DNA of 64,000 nt from Mycobacterium conspicuum (lineage in GTDB: Bacteria; Actinomycetota; Actinomycetes; Mycobacteriales; Mycobacteriaceae), in assembly GCF_010730195.1 (NCBI RefSeq), contig NZ_AP022613.1, positions 1,054,001-1,118,000 of the forward strand, written 5' to 3'. Positions 8,774 to 17,296 of this stretch are shown here, in pieces. Below the pieces are notes generated by a model. The model worked only from the letters and a program-made list of their open reading frames with translations, was not told where the DNA came from and did not search any database. The first letter of the stretch is position 1. Every line of letters starts with the position of its first letter. Position numbers and translations under genes: made by a program.

Positions 8774-9202
8774 TCATGCGTTGATGACCTCCCGGTCTGC
8801 CACCGCGCCGCCGCGCTCGATGGAGATCTTGCGCGGCTTGGCCCGCTCGGCGACGGGGATGCGCAGCCGTAGGACGCCTTCGTTGTAGGACGCGTCGATC
8901 TTGTCGGTGTCCAGGTTGTCCCCGAGCACCAGCTGCCGGCTGAACACTCCGCGCGGCCGCTCGGTGGCCAGCATCTCCCGATTGGGGTCGACGGCGGGCC
9001 GCTCGGCGCGCACGGTCACCACGTTGCGCTCGATGTCGATGTCCAGCGAATCGGCGTTGATGCCCGGAAGGTCGAACTCGACGAAGAATTCCTCGCCCTC
9101 GCGCCAGGCATCCATCGGCATTACGGCCGGGCGGGCTGCCGTACCCAGCACCTGATTGGCGAAACGGTCCAGCTCACGGAACGGGTCGGTACGCATCAGC
9201 AT
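8774..9202 (-). CDS. hsp18: Hsp20 small heat-shock protein, 18-kDa antigen type
   Basis: The 142-residue alpha-crystallin protein closely matches the M. leprae 18-kDa antigen: it begins MLMRTDPFRELDRF, carries MPMDAWREGEEFFVEFDLPG, and ends its crystallin domain with EGVLRLRIPVAERAKPRKI. Such proteins are ATP-independent holdases that keep unfolded proteins soluble under stress. I chose ATG 9202 because GAGGAG lies 8 nt upstream and the M. leprae protein starts there; a GTG at 9211 overlaps that ribosome site. It diverges from a MerR-type gene across a short AT-rich interval with an inverted repeat. Confidence 0.93.
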   Translation of the reverse strand: MLMRTDPFRELDRFANQVLGTAARPAVMPMDAWREGEEFFVEFDLPGINADSLDIDIERNVVTVRAERPAVDPNREMLATERPRGVFSRQLVLGDNLDTDKIDASYNEGVLRLRIPVAERAKPRKISIERGGAVADREVINA

Positions 9203-9241
9203 GGCGGTCACTCCTCACTCCAATCTGCTGTTGACGGTCCT

Positions 9242-9260
9242 CTATTACCTATGGCAATAG
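9242..9260. promoter_or_regulatory. Inverted repeat between hsp18 and the MerR gene
   Basis: CTATTACC-TAT-GGCAATAG is an 8-3-8 inverted repeat with one mismatch in the arms. It lies in an unusually AT-rich 130-nt divergent intergenic region, 40 nt upstream of hsp18. MerR proteins bind such dyads between promoter elements, so it is a candidate site for the adjacent regulator. It does not match the HAIR element of HspR (CTTGAGT-N7-ACTCAAG). Confidence 0.45.
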
Positions 9261-9345
9261 ACATAGATTTCATATATCACTATCGAAAGTTCTCCGCAAG
9301 TGTGGTAAACAGGTTTTCTGTAGTAAGTCCTTGAGGAGATGCCCG

Positions 9346-9693
9346 ATGGTCGATCGTCCCGGTCCCGCTCCCGATCGCGGCGTGTACGGCATATCCGTCG
9401 CGGCCGAGCTTTCCGGCGTCGCGGTCCAATCGCTGCGCCTTTATGAGCGTTATGGCCTGCTCACCCCCGCCCGCAGCGAGGGTGGAACGCGGCGCTACAG
9501 CGCCGATGACCTGGCCCGGTTGCGCCGTATCAGTGAGCTGGTCGATGCCGGGGTCAACCTGGCCGGCATCGCCCGCATCCTTGAGCTCGAAGACGACAAT
9601 GCCGCGCTGTCGACGGCCAACACCGACCTGCGGTCCAGCAACCGCTCGTTGCGCAAAGCCGCGGGGAAGAAGCGCCAGGACGCATCCAACTAG
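9346..9693 (+). CDS. MerR-family regulator, HspR-like
   Basis: The 115-residue protein has a winged-helix MerR domain (residues about 10-80): YGISVAAELSGVAVQSLRLYE, then RYGLLTPARSEGGTRRYSADD and a dimerisation helix (LRRISELVDAGVNLAGIARI). It lacks metal-binding cysteines, as in heat-shock type members such as HspR. GAGGAG 7 nt upstream fixes ATG 9346. It is divergent from hsp18, so control of that gene is the natural inference. Its stop at 9691-9693 is immediately next to the stop of the convergent FAD reductase gene. Confidence 0.88.
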   Translation: MVDRPGPAPDRGVYGISVAAELSGVAVQSLRLYERYGLLTPARSEGGTRRYSADDLARLRRISELVDAGVNLAGIARILELEDDNAALSTANTDLRSSNRSLRKAAGKKRQDASN

Positions 9694-10848
9694 TCAGTGC
9701 ATGGGCACCGGGGCGGGCCGATGCTCGGTGATCAAGCGCTCGCCAAGGTCGTAATCGGCGTCGGCGTTGTAGGTGAGGACGCCGACCACGGCACCCCCGG
9801 CCTCGTACCACACGGTGAATCCGTCCGGGTGAGCCAGCATCCGGCTGCGTTCGTAGCCATCCCCCCAGGCGTGATACTTCACCGTGGCATCACCGATGGA
9901 CGTCCAAAATCCGGGTACCGTATCCCATTTCGCGTGCTGTCCCGCCGCGCAGGCCCCCGCTACCGCGCCCTGGTCGGTCGCGTCCTGCCAATGTTCGACG
10001 GCCAGGGGGCGACCGGCGACGTCGTGGTGTGCTAGCGCGACGTCGCCCGCGGCATACACGCCCGGCGCCTCGGTCGCCATGTCGGGCCCGACCACGATGC
10101 GCGAATCCCGAACCGGTAGGCCGGCTTCGGCGGCGATGCGACTCTGCGGCTCCACTCCCGTGGCGGCCAGGATTAGGTCGCAGTCGATGGTGACCCCGTT
10201 GTCCAGTCGGACGCCGGCGTCGGTGATTTCCTCCACCGCCACCCCGCCGACGTGACGCGCGCCCGTCTCGACGACCAGATCACGCAAACGCTCCGCCGCC
10301 GCACCGCCGAGCCGCTTTTCCTGCGGAAGTGGTTCGGGGGCAACGAGGGTCACCGGCATGCCCCGCACCGCCAAGGACGCGGCCGCCTCGCAGCCGATGA
10401 AGCCCGAACCAATGACGACCGCCGACGACGCTCTGCGCGCGGCGTCGCGGAGTGCGGCGGCGTCGGCCAGGGAGCGCAACAGCAGGGCGCGGTGCCCACC
10501 GGGGATCGTCGGGGCCGCCGGAGCCGAACCGCACGCCAACACGAGGACGTCGAACGCATGGCACCGATCGCCGGCATAGACCGCGCGCTCGCTCAGGTCC
10601 AACCGGTCAACGGCGGTGCCCCGAACCAGCTCGATCTTCTTGTCGTCGAACCACTGCGCGGGATGCAGGCCGACGTCGTCGGTCTCGCCGCGCAGGTACT
10701 CCTTGCTCAGCGGCGGCCTGGCGTAGGGCGGGTCGATGTCGGCGGTCAGGATGCGTACGGGCGCATCGGTGTTGTGTTCGCGGAATGACTCGGCCGCGGC
10801 CACCCCGGCCGGCCCGCTGCCCACGATGATCACGCCGTTTTCCGTCAT
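9694..10848 (-). CDS. FAD-dependent NAD(P)H oxidoreductase, ferredoxin/rubredoxin-reductase type
   Basis: The 384-residue protein carries an N-terminal FAD Rossmann motif (VIIVGSGPAGVAAAE), PPYARPPLSKEYLRG, a second dinucleotide fold (SAVVIGSGFIGCEAAASLA) and the FAD-closing ATEAPGVYAAGDVA. This is the layout of ferredoxin reductases that pass electrons from NAD(P)H to ferredoxin, rubredoxin or quinones. It is divergent from a zinc alcohol dehydrogenase. A TTACCC element on the plus strand, a GGGTAA -10 box for this gene, lies 9 nt before the ATG. The partner carrier is unknown; no ferredoxin gene lies nearby. Confidence 0.9.
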   Translation of the reverse strand: MTENGVIIVGSGPAGVAAAESFREHNTDAPVRILTADIDPPYARPPLSKEYLRGETDDVGLHPAQWFDDKKIELVRGTAVDRLDLSERAVYAGDRCHAFDVLVLACGSAPAAPTIPGGHRALLLRSLADAAALRDAARRASSAVVIGSGFIGCEAAASLAVRGMPVTLVAPEPLPQEKRLGGAAAERLRDLVVETGARHVGGVAVEEITDAGVRLDNGVTIDCDLILAATGVEPQSRIAAEAGLPVRDSRIVVGPDMATEAPGVYAAGDVALAHHDVAGRPLAVEHWQDATDQGAVAGACAAGQHAKWDTVPGFWTSIGDATVKYHAWGDGYERSRMLAHPDGFTVWYEAGGAVVGVLTYNADADYDLGERLITEHRPAPVPMH

Positions 10849-10857
10849 CCCCGGGTG

Positions 10858-10882
10858 TTACCCGCACCGGCTGGGCCTAATC
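10858..10882 (-). promoter_or_regulatory. Possible SigF-type promoter of the FAD reductase
   Basis: On the minus strand GATT-N15-GGGTAA is followed by 9 nt and the ATG. The -10 part fits the mycobacterial SigF consensus (GTTT-N15-17-GGGTAT) at five of six positions, the -35 part at three of four. It would give an almost leaderless transcript, as for the divergent alcohol dehydrogenase. Sequence match only. Confidence 0.4.
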
Positions 10883-10891
10883 TGCCGGGGC

Positions 10892-10916
10892 GTTTTGACG
10901 GGCGAGACACGGGTAG
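10892..10916 (+). promoter_or_regulatory. SigF-type promoter of the alcohol dehydrogenase
   Basis: GTTT (10892-10895), a 15-nt spacer and GGGTAG (10911-10916) match the SigF consensus apart from the last base. The ATG at 10927 follows 10 nt after the -10 box, the same distance as at glgX, the F420 oxidoreductase and katE. Confidence 0.65.
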
Positions 10917-10926
10917 CCAGCCAGTC

Positions 10927-12108
10927 ATGAAAGCAGTCACCTGGCACGGCAAGCGCGACGTGCGGGTGGAGTCGGTGCCCGACCCGAAGATCCAGCAGCC
11001 CACCGACGCCATCATCGAAGTCACTTCGACGAACATCTGCGGTTCCGACCTGCACCTCTATGAGGTGCTCGGGGCCTTCATGAAACCGGGGGACATCCTC
11101 GGCCACGAACCCATGGGAATCGTGCGCGAAGTCGGCGGACAGACGGGAGACCTGAAGGTCGGCGACCGGGTCGTCATCCCGTTTCAGATCTCCTGCGGCA
11201 GCTGCTATATGTGCGGCAAGCAGCTCTACACGCAATGCGAAACCACCCAGGTGCGAGACCAAGGCATGGGCGCGGCGTTGTTCGGCTACTCGGAGCTCTA
11301 CGGCGAAATCCCGGGCGGTCAAGCCGAACTGATGCGCGTCCCGCAGGCTCAGTTCACCCACATCAAGGTCCCCATGGAGCCGCCCGATTCGCGATATGTC
11401 TATCTGTCCGACGTGTTGCCGACCGCGTGGCAGGCGGTCGCCTACGCCGACATCCCGGATGGCGGCACGGTGGCCGTGCTGGGCCTGGGCCCCATCGGGG
11501 ACATGGCCGCACGCATCGCCGACCATCTCGGCTACCGCGTCATCGCCGTCGACCTGGTCGCCGAAAGGCTGGCGCGCGCGGCGGCGCGCGGCATCCACAC
11601 CATCGACGTGGGCCGGCTCGACTCCGACCTCGGTGCCGCGATTCGGGACCTGACCGACGGTCGGGGCGCGGACTCGGTGATCGACGCGGTCGGCATGGAG
11701 GCGCACGGCTCACCGGTCGCCCGGCTGACCCAGCAAGCCACGACCTTCCTTCCGGACGTGGTGGCCAAGCGGCTGATGCAAACCGCCGGGGTGGACCGGC
11801 TCAACGCGCTGTATTCCGCCATCGACATCGTGCGTCGCGGCGGCACCATCTCCCTGATCGGGGTGTACGGCGGGATGGCCGATCCCCTCCCGATGCTCAC
11901 CCTCTTCGACAAGCAAGTGACGCTGCGGATGGGTCAGGCCAACGTGAAGAGGTGGGTCGACGACATCATGCCGCTGCTGACCGACGACGACCCGCTCGGC
12001 GTCGACGACTTCGCCAGCCACGTGCTGCCCCTGGCGGAGGCGCCGCACGCGTATGAAATCTTCCAGAAAAAGCAAGACGGTGCCGTGAAGATCATGTTAA
12101 AACCGTGA
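10927..12108 (+). CDS. Zinc-dependent alcohol dehydrogenase, formaldehyde-dehydrogenase-like
   Basis: The 393-residue medium-chain dehydrogenase has the catalytic-zinc motif GHEPMG with Cys in NICGSDLH, structural-zinc cysteines in SCGSCYMCGKQLYTQC, and the NAD fold VAVLGLGPIGDMAAR. The inserted segment in the second half is typical of glutathione-independent formaldehyde dehydrogenase relatives. It would oxidise an alcohol or aldehyde with NAD. Start at ATG 10927, directly downstream of a SigF-type promoter, so it is probably induced in stationary phase or stress. Monocistronic; substrate unknown. Confidence 0.92.
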   Translation: MKAVTWHGKRDVRVESVPDPKIQQPTDAIIEVTSTNICGSDLHLYEVLGAFMKPGDILGHEPMGIVREVGGQTGDLKVGDRVVIPFQISCGSCYMCGKQLYTQCETTQVRDQGMGAALFGYSELYGEIPGGQAELMRVPQAQFTHIKVPMEPPDSRYVYLSDVLPTAWQAVAYADIPDGGTVAVLGLGPIGDMAARIADHLGYRVIAVDLVAERLARAAARGIHTIDVGRLDSDLGAAIRDLTDGRGADSVIDAVGMEAHGSPVARLTQQATTFLPDVVAKRLMQTAGVDRLNALYSAIDIVRRGGTISLIGVYGGMADPLPMLTLFDKQVTLRMGQANVKRWVDDIMPLLTDDDPLGVDDFASHVLPLAEAPHAYEIFQKKQDGAVKIMLKP

Positions 12109-12157
12109 ACCGGGAAAAGAGCGGAAAAGCTATGTCCGCCAGGGTTTTACGTCTAAC

Positions 12158-12184
12158 GGTTTGACCACCACAATAGCCGGGTAT
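12158..12184 (+). promoter_or_regulatory. SigF-type promoter of glgX
   Basis: GGTTT (12158-12162), a 16-nt spacer and GGGTAT (12179-12184) match the SigF consensus at every position. The ATG at 12195 follows 10 nt later, so transcription should start at or just before the start codon. There is no ribosome-binding site, which supports a leaderless mRNA. Confidence 0.75.
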
Positions 12185-12194
12185 CAACTGCGCC

Positions 12195-14345
12195 ATGACC
12201 ACCGCACAAGCCCCCGCCCCGACGCCCTCCGGAGAGGTGTGGCCGGGCAGGGCGTACCCCCTCGGAGCGACGTACGACGGTGCGGGCACCAATTTCGCCG
12301 TGTTCAGCGAGGTCGCCGAGCTCGTCGAGTTGTGCCTGTTCGACGCCGACGGCAACGAGAGCCGGGTGGCGCTGCCTGAGGTCGACGGCTTTGTCTGGCA
12401 TGCCTACATACCGTCAATCGAGCCCGGTCAGCGCTACGGGTACCGCGTCCACGGCCCGTACGAGCCGGAGTCGGGACTGCGGTGCAACGCGAACAAGCTG
12501 CTGGTGGATCCGTACTCGAAAGCCATCGACGGCAGTTTCGAGTGGAACCAGTCGCTGTTCAGCTACAACTTCGGTGACCCGGACAGCCGCAACGACGACG
12601 ACTCGGCGCCCAGCATGCCCAAGTCGGTGGTGATCAACCCCTACTTCGACTGGGGCAACGACCGCCCACCGGATCACCAGTACGCCGACAGCGTCATCTA
12701 CGAGGCGCACGTCAAAGGCCTGACGCAGACCCACCCCGACATCCCCGAACAGATGCGCGGCACCTACGCCGCCGTGGCACACCCGGTGATCATCGAGCAC
12801 CTCAGCAGCATCGGCGTCACCGCGATCGAGCTGATGCCGGTTCATCACTTCGCCAACGACTCCACCCTCGTCGACAAGGGCCTGTCCAACTACTGGGGCT
12901 ACAACACGATCGGATTTCTCGCGCCGGACTTCAAGTACTCCAGCGCCACCACCCCCGGGGGACAGGTGCAGGAGTTCAAGGCGATGGTGCGGGCCCTGCA
13001 CGAGGCCGACATCGAGGTGATCCTCGATGTCGTCTACAACCACACGGCGGAGGGCAATCACCTGGGTCCGACCCTGTCCATGCGCGGTATCGACAACGCC
13101 GCCTACTACCGCTTGGTCGACGACGACAAGCGTTACTACATGGACTACACCGGTACCGGGAACAGCCTCAACGTCGGGCACCCGCACGCGCTGCAGCTGA
13201 TCATGGATTCCCTGCGTTACTGGGTGACCGAGATGCACGTCGACGGTTTCCGCTTCGACCTGGCCGCGACGCTGGCCCGGGAGTTCTACGATGTGGACCG
13301 GCTGGCGACGTTTTTCGAACTCGTGCAACAGGATCCGATCGTCAGCCAGGTCAAGCTGATCGCCGAACCGTGGGATGTCGGGCCGGGCGGTTATCAGGTG
13401 GGCAATTTCCCGCCGCAGTGGACGGAGTGGAACGGGAAGTACCGCGACACCGTGCGGGATTTCTGGCGCGGTGAGCCGGCAACGCTGGACGAGTTCGCCT
13501 ACCGACTGTCCGGTTCGGCCGACCTGTACGAGCACACCGCACGCCGGCCGGTGGCCTCGATCAACTTCGTCACCGCCCACGACGGATTCACGCTGCGCGA
13601 CCTGGTGTCGTACAACGAAAAGCACAACGAGGCCAACGGCGAGGACAACAACGACGGCGAGAGCCACAACCGGTCGTGGAACTGCGGCGTCGAGGGACCG
13701 ACCGACGACGCCGGGGTCAACGAACTGCGCGGCCGCCAGCAACGCAATTTCATCACCACGCTGCTGCTGTCGCAGGGCGTGCCGATGATTTGTCACGGCG
13801 ACGAGCTCGGCCGCACTCAGGACGGCAACAACAACGGCTACTGCCAGGACAACGAGATCACCTGGATTGACTGGTCCAAGCCCGACGACGGCCTGCTGGA
13901 GTTCACTCGCGCGGTGTCGGCGTTGCGCACCAACCACCCGGTGTTCCGCCGGCGCCGCTTCTTCAGCGGCAAACCGGTGGGCCGCCGCGGCCAGGGCGGC
14001 CTGCCCGACATCACCTGGTTCGCTCCCGACGGATCCGAGATGACCGACGAGGATTGGGGCACGGGTTTCGCCAAATCGGTCGCAGTGTTCCTCAACGGTC
14101 ACGGCATTCCGTATCTCGACGCACGGGGCCAGCGGGTGCTCGACGACTCGTTCGTGCTGTGCTTCAACGCCCACCACGAGCCGATCGAATTCACCCTTCC
14201 ACCAACGGAATTCGGTGACCAGTGGCGCATCGTGGTGGACACGGGAGCCGACGAGGTGGCCGAGTCCGAGGAACTGGGTGCGGCCGCCACGTTCACCGTC
14301 AACGCGCACAGCACCGTGGTGCTGCAGGCCACAGCAACAAGCTGA
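12195..14345 (+). CDS. glgX: Glycogen debranching enzyme GlgX/TreX
   Basis: The 716-residue glycosyl hydrolase family 13 isoamylase cuts alpha-1,6 branches of glycogen. It has the N-terminal CBM48-like domain (YPLGATYDGAGTNFAVFSEV), then the catalytic barrel: nucleophile Asp about 355 in HVDGFRFDLA, acid Glu about 391 in LIAEPWD, and the transition-state Asp in TAHDGFTLRD. Length equals family members. In mycobacteria GlgX (TreX) feeds malto-oligosaccharides to TreY/TreZ for trehalose; those genes are not next to it here. The perfect SigF promoter suggests glycogen turnover under stress. Confidence 0.96.
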   Translation: MTTAQAPAPTPSGEVWPGRAYPLGATYDGAGTNFAVFSEVAELVELCLFDADGNESRVALPEVDGFVWHAYIPSIEPGQRYGYRVHGPYEPESGLRCNANKLLVDPYSKAIDGSFEWNQSLFSYNFGDPDSRNDDDSAPSMPKSVVINPYFDWGNDRPPDHQYADSVIYEAHVKGLTQTHPDIPEQMRGTYAAVAHPVIIEHLSSIGVTAIELMPVHHFANDSTLVDKGLSNYWGYNTIGFLAPDFKYSSATTPGGQVQEFKAMVRALHEADIEVILDVVYNHTAEGNHLGPTLSMRGIDNAAYYRLVDDDKRYYMDYTGTGNSLNVGHPHALQLIMDSLRYWVTEMHVDGFRFDLAATLAREFYDVDRLATFFELVQQDPIVSQVKLIAEPWDVGPGGYQVGNFPPQWTEWNGKYRDTVRDFWRGEPATLDEFAYRLSGSADLYEHTARRPVASINFVTAHDGFTLRDLVSYNEKHNEANGEDNNDGESHNRSWNCGVEGPTDDAGVNELRGRQQRNFITTLLLSQGVPMICHGDELGRTQDGNNNGYCQDNEITWIDWSKPDDGLLEFTRAVSALRTNHPVFRRRRFFSGKPVGRRGQGGLPDITWFAPDGSEMTDEDWGTGFAKSVAVFLNGHGIPYLDARGQRVLDDSFVLCFNAHHEPIEFTLPPTEFGDQWRIVVDTGADEVAESEELGAAATFTVNAHSTVVLQATATS

Positions 14346-14364
14346 CGGCCTTTCACCGATCGGC

Positions 14365-15255
14365 CTACTCAACTCCCACTATGAGTCGCTCCGACAATGC
14401 CCACAACCGTTGCGCGGCAACAGGATCGGTCGCGGCGTCGGCGGCCTGGGCGACCTGGCAGTCCGCCAGGTACGCGCCGCCGCGTCCGGCCAGGGACGGT
14501 TCGGTCGCGGCCCATACCGTGGTGGCGGCGGCCTGGGCCACCGTCTTCATGTTCTCCGGGGCGAAGGTTTCGGGGCTCATTGCGAACATCTTCTTCAGGG
14601 TCGCGCGGTCCATGTAGCGGGCCAGGTTGGTGGCGCAGGTGCCCGGATGAACGGCCAGCGCGGTGATGCCTTCGGCGCCGAAGCGCCGGTGCAGCTCGAC
14701 CGTCATCAAGACGTTCGCGGACTTGGCCTGTCCGTAGGCCAGGAAGGTGTCGTAACCCCGTCGCTCAAAGTCGATGTCGTCGAGGTCGATTCCCCAGTTT
14801 CGGTGTGCCTCCGACGACAGCGTGACCACCCGGGCATCGCCCGATGCAGCGGCGGCCGCGCGCAGCGGCGGCAGCAGCAGCGTCGTCAGCAGGAAGTGCC
14901 CGAGATGATTGACGCCGAACTGGAGCTCGAAACCGTCGGCGGTCGTCATCGGCGGGGTGAACATCACGCCCGCATTGTTGATCAGGATGTCCACCCGCTG
15001 GTGTTGTGCCGCGATCGCCTGCGCCGCGGCACGAACGCTGTCCAGGCGCGCCAAGTCCAGCGCGGTCACGGCCACCCCGTCGACATGGACGCTGTCCGGA
15101 TCCCGCACCGTTGCAATGACGTGCGCGCCGGCCGACGCCAGCGTGGTGACCGTCTGCAGTCCCAGACCACTGGATGCGCCGGTGACCACGGCGGTCTTGC
15201 CGGTCAGATCAACGCCGGCGATCACGTCATCGACGGTGCTGGCGAATCCGAACAT
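14365..15255 (-). CDS. Short-chain dehydrogenase/reductase, last gene of the luxE-luxC operon
   Basis: The 296-residue SDR has TGASSGLG for cofactor binding, NNAGVM, and the active-site YGQAKSAN with the upstream serine in VTLSSEAHRN. It resembles retinol-dehydrogenase/WW-domain-oxidoreductase type SDRs that act on lipid alcohols and aldehydes. Its ATG overlaps the preceding TetR stop as TGATG, so it is translated from the operon mRNA. In context it could reduce a fatty aldehyde made by the LuxC-like reductase to an alcohol; this is inference from gene order. Confidence 0.9.
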   Translation of the reverse strand: MFGFASTVDDVIAGVDLTGKTAVVTGASSGLGLQTVTTLASAGAHVIATVRDPDSVHVDGVAVTALDLARLDSVRAAAQAIAAQHQRVDILINNAGVMFTPPMTTADGFELQFGVNHLGHFLLTTLLLPPLRAAAAASGDARVVTLSSEAHRNWGIDLDDIDFERRGYDTFLAYGQAKSANVLMTVELHRRFGAEGITALAVHPGTCATNLARYMDRATLKKMFAMSPETFAPENMKTVAQAAATTVWAATEPSLAGRGGAYLADCQVAQAADAATDPVAAQRLWALSERLIVGVE

Positions 15256-15830
15256 CACTGCGCCACCAACAGATCGGCCAGTGCCACACCGAGATTGTGC
15301 AGATTTGTCGGTAGCGAATAGGTGGTGTCGACGCGCCAGTTGGCCAGCGCCCCCGAGAGTGCGCCGGCGATGATGTCGGCGACGATCTGCGGGTCGTGGC
15401 GGGTGTGGATCTCTCCGCGGGCCAATCCGTCCTTGACGAGTTCGACAAACGTGTCGTGGAAGGGCGAGCCGCGTTGAGCGCCATAGCCGACCGCCGCCAT
15501 CATCTCACCGATCATCTCGCGGTAGGTCTCGCCGGAGTCGACCAACGTGGTTGCGATGTCGTCGAATACGCCGACGAGGCGCTCCGGCACGGGCTCATCG
15601 CTCCGGGCGAAGACCACGTCGTGCAGGTTGACCAGGCGGCTCTCGGCCAGGGCCCGGACCATGTCCGCCCGGGTGGGGAAGTGGTTGAAGAACGTGCGAC
15701 TGGCGATATCGGCGCGTTCGCAGATCTCGTCGATGCGGGTGGCGGAAACGCCTTGACTCAGGAACAACTCGAAGGCCGCGGCCAGGATGCGTTCGCGCAG
15801 TTCGTTCTTGCGTCGCTCGGCCCGATTCAC
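15255..15830 (-). CDS. TetR-family regulator within the luxE-luxC operon
   Basis: The 191-residue protein has a TetR domain near residues 8-55 (LRERILAAAFELFLSQGVSATRIDEICERADIASRT in pieces, then FFNHFPTRADMVRALAE). I chose GTG 15830, where GTGA overlaps the stop of the LuxC-like gene; the open frame reaches further upstream but into that gene. Its stop overlaps the SDR start. A regulator embedded between LuxC-like and SDR genes suggests self-regulation of the operon, perhaps by an acyl ligand. It is the second TetR gene of this locus. Confidence 0.88.
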   Translation of the reverse strand: MNRAERRKNELRERILAAAFELFLSQGVSATRIDEICERADIASRTFFNHFPTRADMVRALAESRLVNLHDVVFARSDEPVPERLVGVFDDIATTLVDSGETYREMIGEMMAAVGYGAQRGSPFHDTFVELVKDGLARGEIHTRHDPQIVADIIAGALSGALANWRVDTTYSLPTNLHNLGVALADLLVAQ

Positions 15831-17296
15831 TGCGCGGCCCCGACTCGCCAGAGCGGAACGACCACCTCCGGGTCGCACTCCTCGTCGACGATCCACTTGC
15901 ACATTCGGCGGATCGGTTCGATGGCGTCCTGGGGCATGGCGATAGCGACGCTACAGGCGTAGCCCAGGCTGGTCAATCGTTGCGCTCCGAACAGCGGAAG
16001 GTTGTCGCGCAGTTGGCGTTTGAGTGATTCCGGGTAGATCCCGATGGTCTGGGTGTAGGCGTTGACCGCGCGGGTCACCTGGTCGATGTGGTCGACGGGG
16101 ACGATGTTGGCCACTCGACCCGACAGCATCGGCGCGTAGTCGACGGGCTCGTCGAACTGCGACACCACGATCGCACCCTCGCGCCGTTCGCCGCCGAACA
16201 CGCGGTAGAAGTCGTCGGTCATCCGAGAGGATTCGAGGCGCTCGAACAGGTCCCGGTTGGGGTACAGCGGCGCGGTGCTGATGAACGGCGGCAGCGCGAC
16301 TAGCTCGGCGTAGATCAGCTCGCCGAGCTTGTTCGCTTTCGCCAGCCCGGCTTCGTCGGTTCCCGAGAGGGCGTAGATGACCCGGGCGTTGGCGCAGCCC
16401 TCCTGGTTGGCGACGCCGATATCGATGGCGGCCCGCCGGGCAACCTCACGCATGGTGGCGTGGTCGGCGAACGCTTCGGCGCCGATGATGGTGGCACTGC
16501 GCTTGGGGTCGAGCGCGATCAGCTCGAGCCCGGGCTGGATGTAGCGGGTGACGTGCTTGACCGAGGCCAATCCGCCCCAGGCGACGATCTTTTCGACGTG
16601 CCGCGGCTGGTACAGCACCTCCTCGACCGCGAGGTCGCCGCCCTTCCAGTAGCCGACGGCCAAATGCTTGGTGATCGGGTGGCCGGGCGCCACGTCGGCC
16701 AGGGTCCGCGCGATGGCGATCGCGGTCAGCGGGTCGTTGGAGGGGGCCTTGATGATGGTGTCGCAGCGGGCGATCACCGAACGCAGGATGGTGACCGCGG
16801 ACACCAGGCCCCCGTTGCCGGCCGGGATGTGCAGCACCCGTGACCCGAACGCGCGCACCCGCAGCTCACGGCCGTCGGAAAGCCGTTGCGGCACCCAGCC
16901 ATTGAGATAGTCCAGGCCGACCTGGCTGTCGGCCACCTCCAGCACGTGCCGTCGGGTGAACAGCGGGCGCAGCACCCGATAGCTGTTGCGCATCATCTCC
17001 GGTGGCAGCACGTTTGCCACCAGCGCGGCTTCGTAGGCCTCCTGCAGGTGGGCGTTGGTATCGAAATCCAGTGCGTCGCCGAGGGCTTCCAGCACGTCGA
17101 GGATCTCGTCGAAACTCACGTCATACAGGTCGGACATCTCGCCGGGACTCTTCAGCGGCAGCCGGTCGACGTACCTGACCATGTCGGGGGCCTGGAATTC
17201 GTTGATGCCCTGGCGAGTTCCGAATGACACCAGGTCGTCCGCGATCACCTCGCCACGTAGGAACAAGGGGACCGTGTAGGCGGCCAGCACGCTCAC
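15827..17296 (-). CDS. LuxC-like acyl-CoA/acyl-protein reductase
   Basis: The 489-residue protein belongs to the LuxC acyl-CoA reductase family, which reduces a thioester-bound acyl group with NADPH to an aldehyde. Visible are the nucleotide-fold segment HIPAGNGGLVSAVTILRSV, KAPSNDPLTAIAIART, and NQEGCANARVIYA with the probable acyl-accepting Cys near residue 301. The start is GTG 17296, overlapping the LuxE-like stop as GTGA. LuxC and LuxE form a fatty-acid reductase complex in luminous bacteria. No luxAB pair is adjacent, so the aldehyde is more likely a metabolic intermediate. Confidence 0.88.
   Translation of the reverse strand: MSVLAAYTVPLFLRGEVIADDLVSFGTRQGINEFQAPDMVRYVDRLPLKSPGEMSDLYDVSFDEILDVLEALGDALDFDTNAHLQEAYEAALVANVLPPEMMRNSYRVLRPLFTRRHVLEVADSQVGLDYLNGWVPQRLSDGRELRVRAFGSRVLHIPAGNGGLVSAVTILRSVIARCDTIIKAPSNDPLTAIAIARTLADVAPGHPITKHLAVGYWKGGDLAVEEVLYQPRHVEKIVAWGGLASVKHVTRYIQPGLELIALDPKRSATIIGAEAFADHATMREVARRAAIDIGVANQEGCANARVIYALSGTDEAGLAKANKLGELIYAELVALPPFISTAPLYPNRDLFERLESSRMTDDFYRVFGGERREGAIVVSQFDEPVDYAPMLSGRVANIVPVDHIDQVTRAVNAYTQTIGIYPESLKRQLRDNLPLFGAQRLTSLGYACSVAIAMPQDAIEPIRRMCKWIVDEECDPEVVVPLWRVGAAQ

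Noticed and set aside
9331..9345. TTG 9331 as the MerR start
   Set aside because: It overlaps the GAGGAG ribosome site that serves ATG 9346.
12414..14372. A 652-codon minus-strand frame opposite glgX
   Set aside because: Low-complexity Val/His/Arg composition and no ribosome site; the plus strand encodes full-length GlgX.
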